DNA of 64,000 bases from Ceratobasidium sp. AG-K (GCA_037039685.1 JAWNGF010000011.1:868001-932000); one strand, 5' to 3'. Shown: positions 24,140 through 37,935, counted from the stretch's first letter. Made by a program: numbers and translations. Notes: a model not told the origin generated them from the sequence alone.

Positions 24140-24497
24140 CGTGGGTAAGTCGACGCGTTGGGGCAGCTCGTCTTGATTTTTCGTGAGATATCAGCCCACG
24201 TAAGCCAGTAAAGCGCCAGAGGGAATCGGAAGCACGTGATGGCGGAGATGGAGCCGGACGTAGCGGGCCGCCGCTCCGGAGGTGGATTGGCGATCTATGC
24301 GTCACGAATTCGCATAAGAGAGCGGTTCGTCGCAGTTTCTTCACCTCCATCACCTGCCCATCGCGCCATCGATACAAAGTATGATTCACTGCCGCCCGTT
24401 GTCACTGACCGTGCTGAGACGCTCCCTCCCCACTCCCTCTCCTCTCTCTCGCTCTTTCAGACTTACCCGTCAATTCCACCACTCACCACTTGTTAGA
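24140..24497. promoter_or_regulatory. Divergent promoter region, PDA1 / aldo-keto reductase
   Basis: 358 bases separate two outward-facing starts. A CT-rich tract lies at about 24421-24470, just ahead of the reductase start, as is common at fungal transcription starts. No named site is assigned. Confidence 0.55.
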
Positions 24498-26031
24498 ATG
24501 CCTGTCGCCCCCGTTGAAGCTGGAACCAAGGCTCTCGCCATCCCTCACTCCAAGTACCCTGAAAAAAAGATCCCAATCCTCGGTCTCGGCACCTGGCTCG
24601 CTAAGCCGTAAGTATGATCAAAATCGATATGTGAGCGATGACCTCATATCAATAGGGGTGAGGTCGAGCAAGCCGTTTATGAGTCTCTGAAGGCTGGTTA
24701 CACTCATATTGATGGTGCGTAATTTATATCTGCTCGCGGATGTATGCTCATTTGGCACACAGCTGCTGCGAGTAAGTAATATAATCCGAATGAAATCACC
24801 AAATGAAATGACATTCTCGGTTAGTCTACAAGAACGAGAACGAGGGTAAGCATCCATTAATCTATCCACATATCATGCTAACGATTCTCAGTCGGAAACG
24901 GTATCAAGCGATTCCTCCAGGAAACTGGAAAGAGCCGCGATGAGCTCTGGATCACCTCCAAGCTCTGGAACAACTCGTAAGTCCGATCATGTTCGATGGC
25001 CGCAGCGACCAACGCCTATCCTAGCCATCGCCCCGAAAATGTCCCTGCTGCCCTCGACAAGACTCTCAAGGACTTGCAGATCGACTATTTGGATCTCGTG
25101 AGTTAATTTATTAGCCGCGGTTGATCGATTGTTTGATCCAGTTTAGTACCTGATTCACTGGCCCGCAGCCATGCAGGCGGGCGAGGAACTCATCCCCAAG
25201 GATGAGCACGGTGTTCCCCTCGTTGACCGTGGTGTTACGCACAACCAGACCTGGAGTGCAATGTGGGTCGCAATTCTTCACGAGTAGGCAAATTGCTAAT
25301 TGTTGCTATGTAGGGAGGCCCTCCTCGAAACTGGCAAAGTGCGCAACATTGGCCTCAGCAACTTTACCAAATCCGAGGTCGAGAACGTCTTGAAGACTGC
25401 TGTTCACAAGCCCGACTTTATCCAGATTGAGATCCACCCCTGTATGCACTGTTTTCTGGGTCGATAGCGAGGTGCTGACGCATCCTAGACCTCCAGCAGA
25501 CCGAGTACGTCAAATGGCTCCAAGCCCAGGGCATTGTCGTCGAGGCCTACTCTCCCTTCGGCAACCTCAACCCCATCTACTCTGTGGCTCCGAGGGCCGC
25601 ATCATTGACAAGCCAGAGGTCAAGAAAATTGCTGAGAAGTATGGCAAGACCCCGAGCCAGGTTGTCCTCTCCTGGGGTGTCGCGTGAGTATATTGGTCCG
25701 GCCCGTGACGAGTTCTAAGCTCTCTACAGACATAACTTGGTCATTCTGCCCAAGTCTGTCAACCCCAAGCGTATTGCAGAGAATCTTGGTATCTTTGACT
25801 ATGACGCCGAGGACACTGCCGCCATGGACGCTATCAACCTCAACCTGCGCTACAATGATGCCTCGACCGACTTTGGTTACGTCTTTTGTGAGTATGGAAG
25901 TAGCCTGTCGCGATATAGCTAACTTGGTAATAGTCTCGGACGAAAAGTCTGCGGCACAGGTTGCCGAGCAGTCGTTTGAGAACTTGGTCAAGGTCGCCGC
26001 CGCAAAGGTGAAGGGGGCTGTCGGTGCATGA
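24498..26031 (+). CDS. Aldo-keto reductase
   Basis: This is an NADPH-dependent oxidoreductase of the aldo-keto reductase family, likely cytosolic, reducing aldehydes or sugars. The ATG at 24498 gives MPVAPVEAGTKALAIPHSKY. The TIM-barrel markers are IPILGLGTWLAKP, AGYTHIDAAAVYKNENEVG with the catalytic Asp and Tyr, WITSKLWNN with the Lys, and YLIHWPAAM with the His. Later come GKVRNIGLSNFTKSEVE, QIEIHPYLQQTEYVKWLQ, VVEAYSPFGN, and VILPKSVNPKRIAENLGIF as the cofactor-binding end. At least eight exons are split by introns of about 50-60 bases. One base is lost or gained near 25583 between NLNPIYS and GSEGRIIDKPEVKKIAEKY. A C-terminal Ala/Lys-rich tail follows the usual end of the family. Confidence 0.92.
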
Positions 26032-27149
26032 GTAGTTGAAGCTGTACACAATACCCTAAATGAAATTGAAGGCTTCACCTGGGATATTGGGCCGCTGGAT
26101 GTATTGTCCGTTTAGTGAAATCTTGTGGGTTCTATGCAAGTTTCTAAGATCCCGGGCCTGTAACGTCGCACACTTTCCTTCGTCGTATGCGTCGGGAAAT
26201 TTCCGATTAGTTCGGGGAGTACCGGGGCCTATTGCCCAGATAATTAGTAGAGAAACGATTCAAGTGCTGTAGGCCTCTGGAGCAATCTGGAATTTGCTGA
26301 TGTGTACGCCCGCTGCGTCCATGCGCTCCTTTGGTACCACTATTCACCCTCTGGCGTTTATCCCGTTCTATTGCACGCCTTGTGGGCCGCGTACCCAATT
26401 TCGAGTGAGGCGTACTGTCGAGTTCGAGATCAGCCCCATGAGCGCTATTTGGACGGGTCGGGTGCTTGGAACAAAATTCCTCTGCCAGTAACCTCCGCCT
26501 CCATGTCATCACGCTCTGCTATTTGCTCACAGGTATTGCATTGCAACTTGCCACGGGTACGTGAAGCGATGCGTCTGAATGTCGTAGGTCCTCGACATAC
26601 TCTAAACTCCTGGCATAGACTCTTACTGGCACCTTGTCTCAAACTCAATCCAGTTTCCATATCGTGTGACGTTACTCAATTGCAGTGGAGGATTTTTGAC
26701 TGCATACAAGAGCGATATCATGCCTTTTCTGGGATAACCTTCAGGTCCGGTGGCGCTTGGGCTAGTTTGAGTGACGGATTTGTCGACCATGCCCCCTACC
26801 CCCAAGCTGAGACATGACTATATGCATATACGTTCTTCTCGACGTTTATTCTAGATGACGAGCGCGTCTCTACTAGGCCCGTAATGCGCAGCTGCATTCT
26901 GCGCTTCAGGCCCCTTTCAAGCCAAGGACCGAGCTCTGGCACCATATACCACCGTGGGCTGCGAAGCAATGGGATGCAGTCATCTTCAAAGTTTAACACC
27001 ACACATTCATATTATATTCCGACAATACAACAGAGATAAAATACATACGGTGCAGAAATATGATAGCGTCAGGTGGTATGCGTGAATGGGGAAGGAGCGT
27101 AGGATGGGTTGTGTCAAGGGAACGAGAGGAACACTCGCAAAGAAGATAA
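26032..27149. other. Convergent spacer, aldo-keto reductase / Rab GTPase
   Basis: About 1.1 kb between two converging genes. Open frames near 26300-26820 are not family-like and overlap on opposite strands. No gene is supported. Confidence 0.45.
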
Positions 27150-28292
<1,143 letters not shown>

Positions 28293-29745
28293 GTGTATTT
28301 AAACTGATAATTGGGCCTACGACAAGGGTCGAGTGAACGTCGACGTCGTCTGGTCAAGGAAAGATGAGAGTCGAGATGGAATCACGTGGCATGCCTGATC
28401 GGTAGGCGCTGCTGGCCACTGGCGCCTCCGGCCCACGCCCGCGGAATCAACCGCCGGGAAATCCAATTGGGCGCTGGAAATATGCCCGCGGGCACCGCGG
28501 TCCTTGCACCCGACTTGGTGTTGGAAGCACAAAGGCTTCATAATACATAGGACAACCTATGTAGTGATGATTTCTAGCCAGTACCACTGACTAGGCAAAC
28601 ACAACCAGATAGCGATGAAAGACGAGAGCCGGGCTAGGGTGTCGCACAACGAAGTCCAGGTAGAAATAGTGACATGAAAATGGGTAAGTGAATTGACCTT
28701 TCATGCCCCTCATTGATCGCATAACACCGTCGAGTTTACCTTTTGGCGCATAGTAGTTTAACCGGCAGAACTAAAGAGGAGTTGCTTCGCGGTTCATATG
28801 GGAGCTGTACAGTATCTTAGTTCGAGGGTTTGCGCGCTCGAATTGCATAGGAATTGACCTGGTGCGTCTGTGGTTGCGTTGCAGGATCGCTGGTAGCAAC
28901 CCCCCACACGCCCCAGAAGTGCATATATGCGATATATGGACAGTATCCGGTCTACGCTTGCGTGGAATCGTGCCATTAAACACATTTGAAGTAATTGGTT
29001 CAACTCGAAATGATTGGATTGGACGTCCCACAAAAGGCCGCAATCCAGTTGCACCTCTCATGATGGCGAACACAGGGTAGTTGATTGCTTGGGGGAGTTT
29101 CTCGTCACAAAATTCTACAGCAAAGCAATCCGAGTATGCTCGTTTGCTAATAGTGGATGCGACCTACCTCACACTGCCTGGATCGAGTATCGAGCCGAGT
29201 CTCATGCTGAATGGAAAATAAGATAAGCAGCGGTGAATCTACATGTTATTTGAATCTATACGAGATACCATGTATACGAGAAATAGGTGCTGCGGTGCAC
29301 GTGGGTCATCCGATGGAGTATGGAGTGCCTGCCAACCCCATGATGTGCAGTTTACCGGACTCGGGCGGCGAGGCACTGGTCTGAACTGAAAGATTTTTAT
29401 TTCAACGCTTTGCTCACCCGAGGCTCTAGGATTACGCATACAAAGTACAACAATAAATAAAATCAGGTATAATCCGGGAGTTAAAAAGCTACAATCCGAA
29501 CACAGCGTCGAAAGCGAAACACATTACTACACACAGTGAGAGGTTACCTATGACAAGCCCGAAATATAAATAAAATGAATAATTTGCGCAGAAATGAATG
29601 ACAGAAATGAATGACAGAAATGAATGACAGCAATGGATTCAGAGCGTCCCAACCTGTAGACGTGCGCATTCGCCCTAGTTTTTCTTGGTACATCCTCCGG
29701 ATCCGGTTCTGAGAGTGGGTAAGCGTGGGTTTGGTACGGGTACAA
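28293..29745. other. Intergenic region upstream of the Rab gene
   Basis: About 1.45 kb between the Rab start and the stop of the next minus-strand gene. It contains the 13-base tandem repeat at 29592-29630. Open frames near 28770-29230 overlap on both strands and are not convincing. Confidence 0.45.
29592..29630. repeat. Three exact copies of a 13-base tandem repeat
   Basis: The unit AAATGAATGACAG occurs three times without change, with partial units on both sides. It lies about 115 bases beyond the stop of the gene at 29746-31217, so it probably sits in that gene's 3' UTR or flank. Confidence 0.95.
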
Positions 29746-31217
29746 CTATGCCCGGGCCCATGCGGGGACTTGCGAGGCTCCCTCTGTGTTAGCTTGAGGC
29801 GGACGCGGCTCCGAACAACTGTTGGTACTCGACGGCCCAGGGTCTGGTGGCTGGTTCGGAATAGTCCTGCGAAAGAAATAAGAATCAATCTTTTTCTGCG
29901 TATCAGGCACGTTGGTCTGGCAGATGCAAGTTGTCGCGCGGCTCGATTGCAACATTCGATTAAACTCGCCTTGCGCTTTTTTCGTGCCGCTGTCTTTGCT
30001 TGCGCGGCTTCCTCGACATCGACCGTCCGTAAACCGACTGGCGTACTTGATACCTTGGGAGGATTCTGTGTCGGAGCCGGCACGGACTTGGCTAGGTGAG
30101 TCGGTAGTGGTCAAACCTGGATCAAGCGCTCACCTTGACCGGCATATTGGACGTTTTTTGTTTCTGCTAGAGAATTAGCCGCACATGCAATCAAGTTGAG
30201 AGACATACGTTGGGCACTGAGCCGGCAGGAGTGTTCAGGCCACCAGTGTCACTGGCCTTGCATTTCTGATGGGGGATCAACATGTGGATCGAGGCGGTCG
30301 CGGGACAAACCTTGGGTAGGTAGGAGGCGCTGGGGTAGGCAGGTTCGAGACGTCAATTAGTATCGGATTCTAACCAAGTTAGCGAGGTCTGAGGCGCAAA
30401 GAGCAGCTCACCTCGGCGCGTCCCCTGGCTTTCGAGGTACGCGGAGTACTTGGAGTGTCTGAAAGCTCTGATTCGTCGCTGGCGGCCTGTATCTCCGGTA
30501 AGAACGAGGCCTTTGCAGAATCCGGTTTATACCCTTTTAGTTGATTCGTCCCTCTCTCAACATGTGGTATTAGGTCAGACTGTTTTGGGGCGTAAAAAAT
30601 CTGGTTCAGAGCGATCATCAGGATCGTCGCTCAGTCTGGTTGAATTAAATGCATTTTGAAGCTGGAAGGCAGCCACGATTTCTAGTGGCCGTAACAGACC
30701 CCGGTATATGTTCAAGCGTTCGAATATCAGCACAAATACAATACAGAAAGAGTCGTAGCCCTATTCGCTCGTCAGATCTGTGTCTAGGTTGTATCGCGCC
30801 CACATACCTCGAGGACTTTCAGCGCTTGTTCTCTTGGGTTCGGAAATGCCGTGCAGCATGTCCTCGCAATGCGCCAGTGCCACGCCCAGCACCTTTACAC
30901 GTGGTCTCAATTTCTGTACTATGGCAATGAGCTGCTCGGCAGGCAAGGAATCCACGTGCCTCGGAATCGAAGCGCTACCGAGTCGTCAGTTGAAATCCAG
31001 CGTCATACCCGATTTGGAGGGATTTGGTCTGCATCGACGTATCTAATCCTTAGCACGACCAACCGAATAGTCGTGATGCAAACGAGTCCAGGCTGAGTGT
31101 GGAGAGTCCTTCAAGGAGGGGGTTTCGTGGATTATCAGACCGTGCACTCATCAAGGTATTCGATCCTTCTCCCTCCTCGATCAAGCGCTCGATCAGCGCT
31201 TGCGTGCTTCGTCTCAT
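29746..31217 (-). CDS. Unrecognised protein with a PCNA-binding-like (PIP) motif
   Basis: I do not recognise a family. The proposed ATG at 31217 gives MRRSTQALIERLIEEGEGSN, then LLEGLSTLSLDSFASRLF. A second exon reads SLPAEQLIAIVQKLRPRVKV and GVALAHCEDMLHGISEPKR. Middle exons hold IFYAPKQSDLIPHVERG and a Ser/Thr/Pro-rich region, SDESELSDTPSTPRTSKAR. Near the C-terminus is an Ala/Lys-rich helix, VDVEEAAQAKTAARKK, then MLQSSRATTCICQTNV and TQKKIDSYFFRR. QKKIDSYF fits the PIP-box consensus Q-x-x-I-x-x-Y-F, which suggests a role near replication or repair; this is inference. The frame changes in a run of six T at 29977-29982, and one base there would join the two halves. Several exon borders are uncertain. 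Coding-like sequence at 31240-31690 might be an extra 5' part. Confidence 0.5.
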
Positions 31218-32655
31218 TTTGGTGATTTAGCGTGCACAAGCTCCTATAAGCTGTTTGTCGTCTTCTCAGTACTTACATCCAGTCCAGCAGGGCTAGTTCG
31301 GCAGCCCAAAAACGGGTTAGCGAGCGGGGATGTTTGGCGGGTGACAGGCGCCGTGGCATAGGAAACGTGGCCATCACTGTTGAAGCTAGAACTATAGCCG
31401 CAGGCACACAATCCATAGCCGCAGTAAACATCCCTTTGGGGCATCCTCGCTCGCATCGTCTCCGTTGCCAGCAGATGGGCAAGTGGTTGATTTCTCGCGA
31501 TAAACGCAGGTCAGAAACAAATTACCAAGCTGAACCGAACGGTTGAAGCAGTCCACCCGTCGTGACGGCAGTGACCACCATTCTCCAAACAAGATCTCGC
31601 ACCCCGCTTTGGGTCCGCCGTCTTCTCGGGTGGTACACCCGAGCCCAAAGAGTTTACGTAGAGAGGTCATGTCAGCGTCCAGCAGCAATCCGTGATCGCG
31701 TTGCTTGCTAGATTAAGATTAGCCGTGCTGCTTCGATGAGGGTGACTTTGGTGCGCCGCATTTCGAGGTCTAACATTATGATAAGGTTCTAGGCTGGATA
31801 TACGTCAGCCACACGCATGTTTGGGGTAATACAAGAGTACAAAGGGTCTTGAATACTCGTGGGTAACGAACGGAATTTCATTGTGTGACCGGGAGCCAAG
31901 CCACGCACAGAGCGTGGCACCTAGCACGAGGGCATTCGCCCATAGCTTACGCGGTTGTCGTAGTGGTTGAAATCAAACAGCGGCAGCTTACACTTTGTCA
32001 CAAGTAGGCTCGCCCAAGAGACGACCCAAGGGTTGATAACCTGCTCAGAGATAGAGCAGTCTAGCTGCCCATTCCATGAACAACCTACGCTTCAGACGTT
32101 GGTCTTAGCTTGAGAACACTCGGTGTAGGACTTGCCAGGAGCTTCGCGACACAATAAGCGGGAGTGAGTATATTCATAACCTTAACGCCAGCTAACTGCA
32201 TTTCGCGCTGGCCCACAAAGGTGGGTGCTCGTTCCAGACAGAACTCGAGGATGGGAAACCTTGAAAGCCAATTGAGCCGAGGGACGATAAAGGCCGGAAA
32301 GAGTGCACACGATAGGTAAACGCGATCACGGAGGTAGCCAACGCAAACTGTTGGTAAAACTAGGCAAGAGCTACCCATAATTTTGCATTGAAAACTCTAC
32401 CCAAGCGCCTGTATGCGCTCGAGCCAAGGAATGCCGAGCTGATGGAGAAGCAACTTACATACTCAGGAGGCGGCATTTGTGCACACGATGAGGTCATCCC
32501 CAAGGAAACTATCGTATATCACAAGCTAGTACATGTAAAGCGAAACACCAGGTATGCGAACAGACATGATCACAACAGGAAAGCAACTTTATACAAAGAC
32601 GAAAAGTATTCCAGACACGCTCCCAGTCCCAATTCTTAATTTAATAGTCTAGTGT
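31218..32655. other. Intergenic region with weak coding-like segments
   Basis: About 1.4 kb. Minus-strand open frames at 31240-31690 and 32085-32378 have somewhat protein-like composition. A clear GTAAGT donor follows the first, at about 31275. I could not join either to a neighbour or a family. They may be gene remnants, an unplaced 5' exon, or chance. Confidence 0.35.
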
Positions 32656-34151
32656 TTATTTTCGTGCGGGAACTGCAAGGCAAATGGCGCCTGCAATGAG
32701 TGCGATGACAACGGCCATGATTGCGCTTCGGATGACGATCTCCCATTGCGCACGGGTAATGATCGGACTGAGCACCTTGGTCAGCGGGCCAAATGTGGGT
32801 ATCGACCTGAATTGTTGTTGAGACGCTGGCGGTGTGTCCCACGTTTGCAGGTTCGCTGCACGGGGAGCATCGGGTGCGGGTGGAGGCAACGCGTCAAAGT
32901 CAAATGTCCATCGGTGGTCGGAGGGAGCCGAATTAGACTGCTGGGCGGCCGCTTCAGACTCGCGCGCGGGACCCAAGGACGACGCAACTGAGGCAGAATG
33001 TTGCCGTGACTGTTTGCCCATTGTCGACGCAGACGAGCACGAACCCATGTTTCCCTGTTCCAAGTCGACGTACAAGTGGGACGGCTCCCCCTCGGCCGTC
33101 TTTTCCGACGCAGCGTACTCGTCAGGCGAGGAAACGGTTACTGCATGGGGCTTGACGATTGGCGGAGTGATTTTGGGTCGGGCGAGTTCGTAGGGGTAGA
33201 GTTGACGGGCGTCGCCGAACAAAAAGATCAAGATACACACGCCTGATGGGGAGTCAGGTCTAGGCTGGGGGGACCCGAACAAGGAATCAGGGTACACACC
33301 GTGCAGACTCATTATAGTCACCCAAGCTCCGAGCCAAAATACGGGGATAGCAGCCGCACGCATACCACGCCCGCCTCGTCCGCCGAGGATGCTGACAAGC
33401 ACAGGTGCCAGCCCCACCACTTGCAAATGTCAGGTACAATCCAACCGGCAGACTGGACAACTTACAAAATGTGGTGACACCTAGGGCAATGCCAAATAAC
33501 CCCCTCGCACGGCCAGAGTTACCACAAGAACCGCAGACAAAACGGTTAAGCGACTCGCGTAACATGTCCTCGACGGCGTTCTGAACCTTGGCGAGGGCCG
33601 CAGGAGCGGGGTAGGACGGTTGGCCATCTTGGTCAGACTTGGGGGTGGTCAAGCCGTCGAGAGTAGACTCCGTGAGGTTGAGCTTGAAATGTGCGTCATT
33701 GGCAAAGAATGTTTGCTGGGCCCGTGACCAGGAGAGTGCAAGTCGAGGTGAATACGGCTTGCCGCTGTTGGTCCATGCGTCGTAGGCCTTGGTATAATCT
33801 CGCAACCACTCGATAAAGTACCTGCCAACCATGAGTCGAGGTGATAACGAGCCGACAGTGACTTACAAGTTCTCTGGCGAGTGCTCAGCAAAGAGCAGAT
33901 ACTCTTCAAAGTCCTTCAAGCTGAGCGGAGGCAGATGCTGTCCATCTATTGCGGAATGAGCACGGGGGAACCGAAGTATGACGACACTCACCTAGGACAT
34001 CGCTGAGCTTGACCTGGAACAACGGAGTCAGAGACATGCTCCGAACGCGCCCAATCTTGACCTCGGAGGGAGGTGGATGGAGCAGACGTCGAGGAACATC
34101 GGTAAGAGCCTTGAACGAGTAGGGATAGTGAGGTGGACGAGATTGAGCCAT
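32656..34151 (-). CDS. RGS-like domain multi-pass membrane protein, Rax1-like
   Basis: This looks like the fungal RGS-plus-membrane-helix family that includes yeast Rax1, a bud-site landmark partner of Rax2. The ATG at 34151 gives MAQSRPPHYPYSFKALTDVP. The RGS-like part includes LSLKDFEEYLLFAEHSPENL, YFIEWLRDYTKAYDAW, SRAQQTFFANDAHFKLNL and ALAKVQNAVEDMLRESLNRF. Hydrophobic segments follow: GLFGIALGVTTF, PVGLYLTFASGG, AIPVFWLGAWVTIMSLHG and VCILIFLFGD. After a Ser/Pro-rich loop of about 150 residues, the last helix is IRSAIMAVVIALIAGAICLA, ending VPARK. The RGS similarity is remote, so GTPase-activating function is unproven. Four or five exons are seen, and the splice between the middle helices is approximate. 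Confidence 0.74.
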
Positions 34152-35208
34152 GGGGGTATGGCTCTAGGCATACGGCTCCGGGACTTATATCCTTCGGCGT
34201 TACGCTTTGATCGTCGACGTCGTTCCTAGCAAATTACGGCATGTCAACCCACGTGAGTGACAGACATGTGCCAGTACCTAATCACGGCATTTTGGCATCC
34301 ATCGTGGCGCATATTCTTGCTTTGTCCGCAGACAGTTGTGCCCTCGTCCGCCGCTATTTATGCTTTTCTGTCTCCAAATGGCTCGAATACGCCCAAACCG
34401 AGCTCGACACCATTCTTCAACCCGGGCGAATCTTCAACGCGCAGCGGAAAGAATCCTGACCACATCCCCTCCACTTACAAATCATCTCCCCGAGTCCTGA
34501 AAAAGTGGCCGCGATGTCCCCGCACCTGTGGTTATGATATCAAGATCGTCATAGACCCCGTCAGAAGCAGAGGAAGATATTCACTTTGATACCTTCCAAT
34601 TCTCTTCAGGTGCTTCGCACGTTTCACGAGTTTTTTCAACGCGTGGGCGACAAGACTAGCGTAGTGATCGAAGCTCGGGATTGAATCGTACGTGCTATAA
34701 TGAATTTATCAGACTCAAAATCATATGTTCAACACGTGGTCGCTGTGTGGGTTGGTGATCACCGCCTCTTGGCAAACGCTTCGGGTCCGCACTAGGCAGC
34801 CTTGTCCCAGTGGGAGGTCAGTGGTACACTGAACCGTTACGGAAATGCATACATCGCCCATCGGCCTTGTGCAGACACTTGACGCCTTGTCGCAGGCTTG
34901 TGGATACCCCTATTGCGCATTGGTCTTTTGGACGCGAAGTTCTGCTCCGACTTCATCAGAACCGGCAAAATGCGGCCGCCGAATGGCTCCCCCCACCTTG
35001 ACACATGCCGATAATGTCGGGCCCGTCACACAGAGTGTCAACCTGTCCCACACCAAACAAATAACCTGCAAATCACCCCTGAAATCCGAGATGTCACTAG
35101 CATGTTATTGTACCAAAGAAACACAAAAAAAGAGAGCGGGTCCGTAGAGATTCAACAAAATTAAACAGAAAAGAGGGTAGAGTAGCGACCACCAAAACGT
35201 ACACTCGC
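34152..35208. other. Intergenic region upstream of the RGS-like gene
   Basis: About 1.06 kb between the RGS-like start and the stop of the GH5 gene. Short plus-strand frames near 34240-34590 and 34810-35150 do not look like genes. Confidence 0.45.
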
Positions 35209-37935
35209 TCATGGTGCCGGGGTTGGCCTGGCAATCGGCCATCTCCTGGCATTAGGACAGGTCATTGGGGCTGGGCTCGCGATAGCATCCCAAGCAGGAG
35301 CATAGGTGCACCCAGCAACGGCGGTATATGCCGGCGCGGTATCGGCGGTATTGAACCATCCACTGCCAGCGTTAAACGTGGTAGTCGCCTTGCCACTGGT
35401 CGCAGTGTATGTGGGAGCGGGCATAGTGGTAACGACGCCGGTCTGGGTGTAGGTCGCATAGGGTGGGTTGGCACCGTTGAGGGTCGTCGGGGGCCAGGTA
35501 CCATACTTGGCAATCTGCTCAGGCGTAATATTATCCGCACCAGCACCACCCGTTTGCCACGCCTTGAGCGGCGGGTTGAACTCGTTGCGAGCAATACCCT
35601 GGGCAGCACAAGTTCCAATCGCTTCTCGCGGGTCCTTGGTGATCCAGCCTTCTTGGAGACCGAGCTTGTAGGACCAAAACGGAGACTCGACTTTGCCGGT
35701 CGCGCTCGAGTTGCCAATCTTCCAGGTCCAGAAGAACCAGTTCTACAGCAGGGTCAGGGACGATCGGAATCGAGCGGATTAAGCTTACCTGGAGTGCATC
35801 CATGCTGGCGAGGTTGAACTGCTTGATACCGTCACGCGTCGCTTGGTCCCACTTTTGATAGTCGGTCCACCTAGAACGACCATCAGTGGTGCCCCGACGC
35901 GCAGATCTTGACTCACTGTTCGCAGTTTCCAGTTCCACCGGTAGAGCCAGCATACGTTCCCTCGTAACGAGTGCCGAGGCCCACGCCATTGACAAACAGT
36001 CCGCAGTCGTTGATAGCGTTACTCCATTCGCCCGCGGCGGTAAACCCGAGCCCAGTGTTCATCGAAGTGTTCATCCCACTTGCCCACGCCTGGCACGGCT
36101 TGAGAATCTGCTGGTCCATCGGGTCGTTGCCAGGGCCTTGGAATGCGAGGTATGGGTGGGCTACGAAATGATAAAAGTTAAGCCGAGCCACAACGATATT
36201 CCAGTGGGCTTACAATCGAGACCGATGCGATCTGCCCCCTCCAGGAACCCAGCCCATTGAGTAAGTCCGATAAATCCGTCGTGGATGGAGATCAGGGGAC
36301 CGTTGCCCTCGCCAACGCCAGTAATGTTGCGCATGATACGGTACGCTTCGAGGTAGCTATCGATCACAAAGGTTAACTCGCGTGGCAGTTGTCATGGCGC
36401 ATACTCACAAGGAACCAATCTGGTCCTGGCCAATCGCACCAACCATAGCTTCATTGATGATTCCGAAAAAGGGAATAACATCCTTGTACTCGGGTTGAGA
36501 AATGAACTGAGTCAAGATGCTGAGTGCGAGGTTAGTCCGTGTCCACGACCTTTGTAGTTTGACATACCGAATGTAATCCAGAGTTCGCTGGGCGTTGGCG
36601 ATACCCATCACGCCATTCATAAAGTTGGGACCGTGACCAAGTCGACCCGAGTGATTCCAGCTGTTCTGACTTCCAGGCACAGCGTGCAGATCCAAGTTGA
36701 TACGCAGGCCATACTTTCGCGCCCACTTAACGGCTTTGAGGAAATACGACCAGCACACGCGAGGCAAGAATGGCTCGCCGGGCCAGACCTCGATGGCCCA
36801 AAACGGAATTGGGATACGAACCCAGTTGAGTCCGGCAGCGGCAATCTCTGCAAAGTCTTCTTCGGTCTAAATGACTGTGAGTGGGGCCCAATTTGTAATA
36901 GGTGGGGCACATACGATGAACGTCTTGTAGTGCTCCTCCATGAGTGCCTGAAGACCTCCACCTTCCGTGTCGCGCGCCATGTACTCGCTCAGGGTCCATT
37001 CGTCGACGGCGTTGGCTTGTCCTCCAGTGTTGTACTTTTCAAACAGGGCAGGGGAGATGAAGGGTTCGGTGTTGAGCCAGCCTCCGAGATTCACACTATT
37101 GATAGGTAAGTGGCGCATTCAGTTACTGTATTGCCAGGCACTAACCCTCGGATCTTGTCAACGCTGTAGTCCCACGACTCGTTGAGTGGTTTGGTCCAGC
37201 TCTGGGACGCGCACTATTGTCGAATGGATTGTTGGGATCCTCGACCCAGTAGCCTCCAAACTTGTTCACGTAGGTAAAGGTTCCGCCATCGGTAAGCTTG
37301 ACCTTGCTACCGTCTCCGCCGGTAATAGGATCCTGGCTCCCGCTACTACCACCGCCCCCGCCTCCAGAGCTTCCACCGCCCCCACCGCTACCCGACTGGC
37401 TCGAGTTGTTTTCGCTATTGAGCGAGTTGGGCTTGATGATTTTGAAGTAGACGGGAATAAGCACGGCAATAGCAATCAAAACAGCAACGAGAATCGCGAC
37501 CCCACAGCGAAATAGCGTGTTGCTCTTTTTCTTGGCAGGCGCGGTATAGTCCTTTTCGATTTGTCGAGATCGACCCATGGGGGACATTGGGACGTCATTA
37601 CCGAAAGCCGCCGTGCTGCTGTACGGGTCGTCGCGGTAGGCTCCGGGAGCAGAGCCACCTAGGAAAGTAGTGCTACCAGTGGGCGTGGCAGCGTATGACG
37701 AATCGCGGTAGGGAGACCCTGCGCCATAAGAGACGATGCTGTTACGGGGCTCTGGGTCGCCGTAGCCACCCAGGGGAGGGGGCGTAGGCAATGGGGCATC
37801 GTCGCGAAAGTTGTAAAACCCCTGGGATGCAGCAGGGCCGGGTGACGTAGGGTCGCGTAGTGGTTGTGCCTCTTGGTTGAACCCAGAGGATGTGGGGTTG
37901 GGAGAATATGGATGAAGGGGATCGTAGTGCGCCAT
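35209..37935 (-). CDS. GH5 glucan 1,3-beta-glucosidase, membrane-anchored
   Basis: This is an exo-beta-1,3-glucanase (GH5 subfamily 9) that remodels cell-wall beta-glucan at the cell surface. The ATG at 37935 opens a Pro/Ser/Tyr-rich cytosolic tail of about 140 residues. A signal anchor follows, CGVAILVAVLIAIAVLIPVY, making it a type II membrane protein. A Gly/Ser linker leads to the catalytic domain. Markers are VNLGGWLNTEPFISPALFEK, NWVRIPIPFWAIEV, GLRINLDLHAVPGSQNSWNH, FGIINEAMVG with the acid/base Glu, HPYLAFQG, and FTAAGEWSNAINDCG with the nucleophile Glu. NWFFWTWKIGNSS follows. A Thr/Ala/Pro-rich C-terminus ends RPTPAP. The frame breaks by one base near 37208, between NPFDNSA and QSWTKPLNESWDY, probably a sequence error. 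It is divergent from the aminotransferase. Confidence 0.94.

Noticed and set aside
28771..29226. Open frames of 70-100 codons on both strands
   Set aside because: No conserved-looking runs, and opposite-strand frames overlap completely.
32388..32639. Plus-strand 83-codon frame
   Set aside because: Charged composition but no splice partner, family or promoter context; may be chance.
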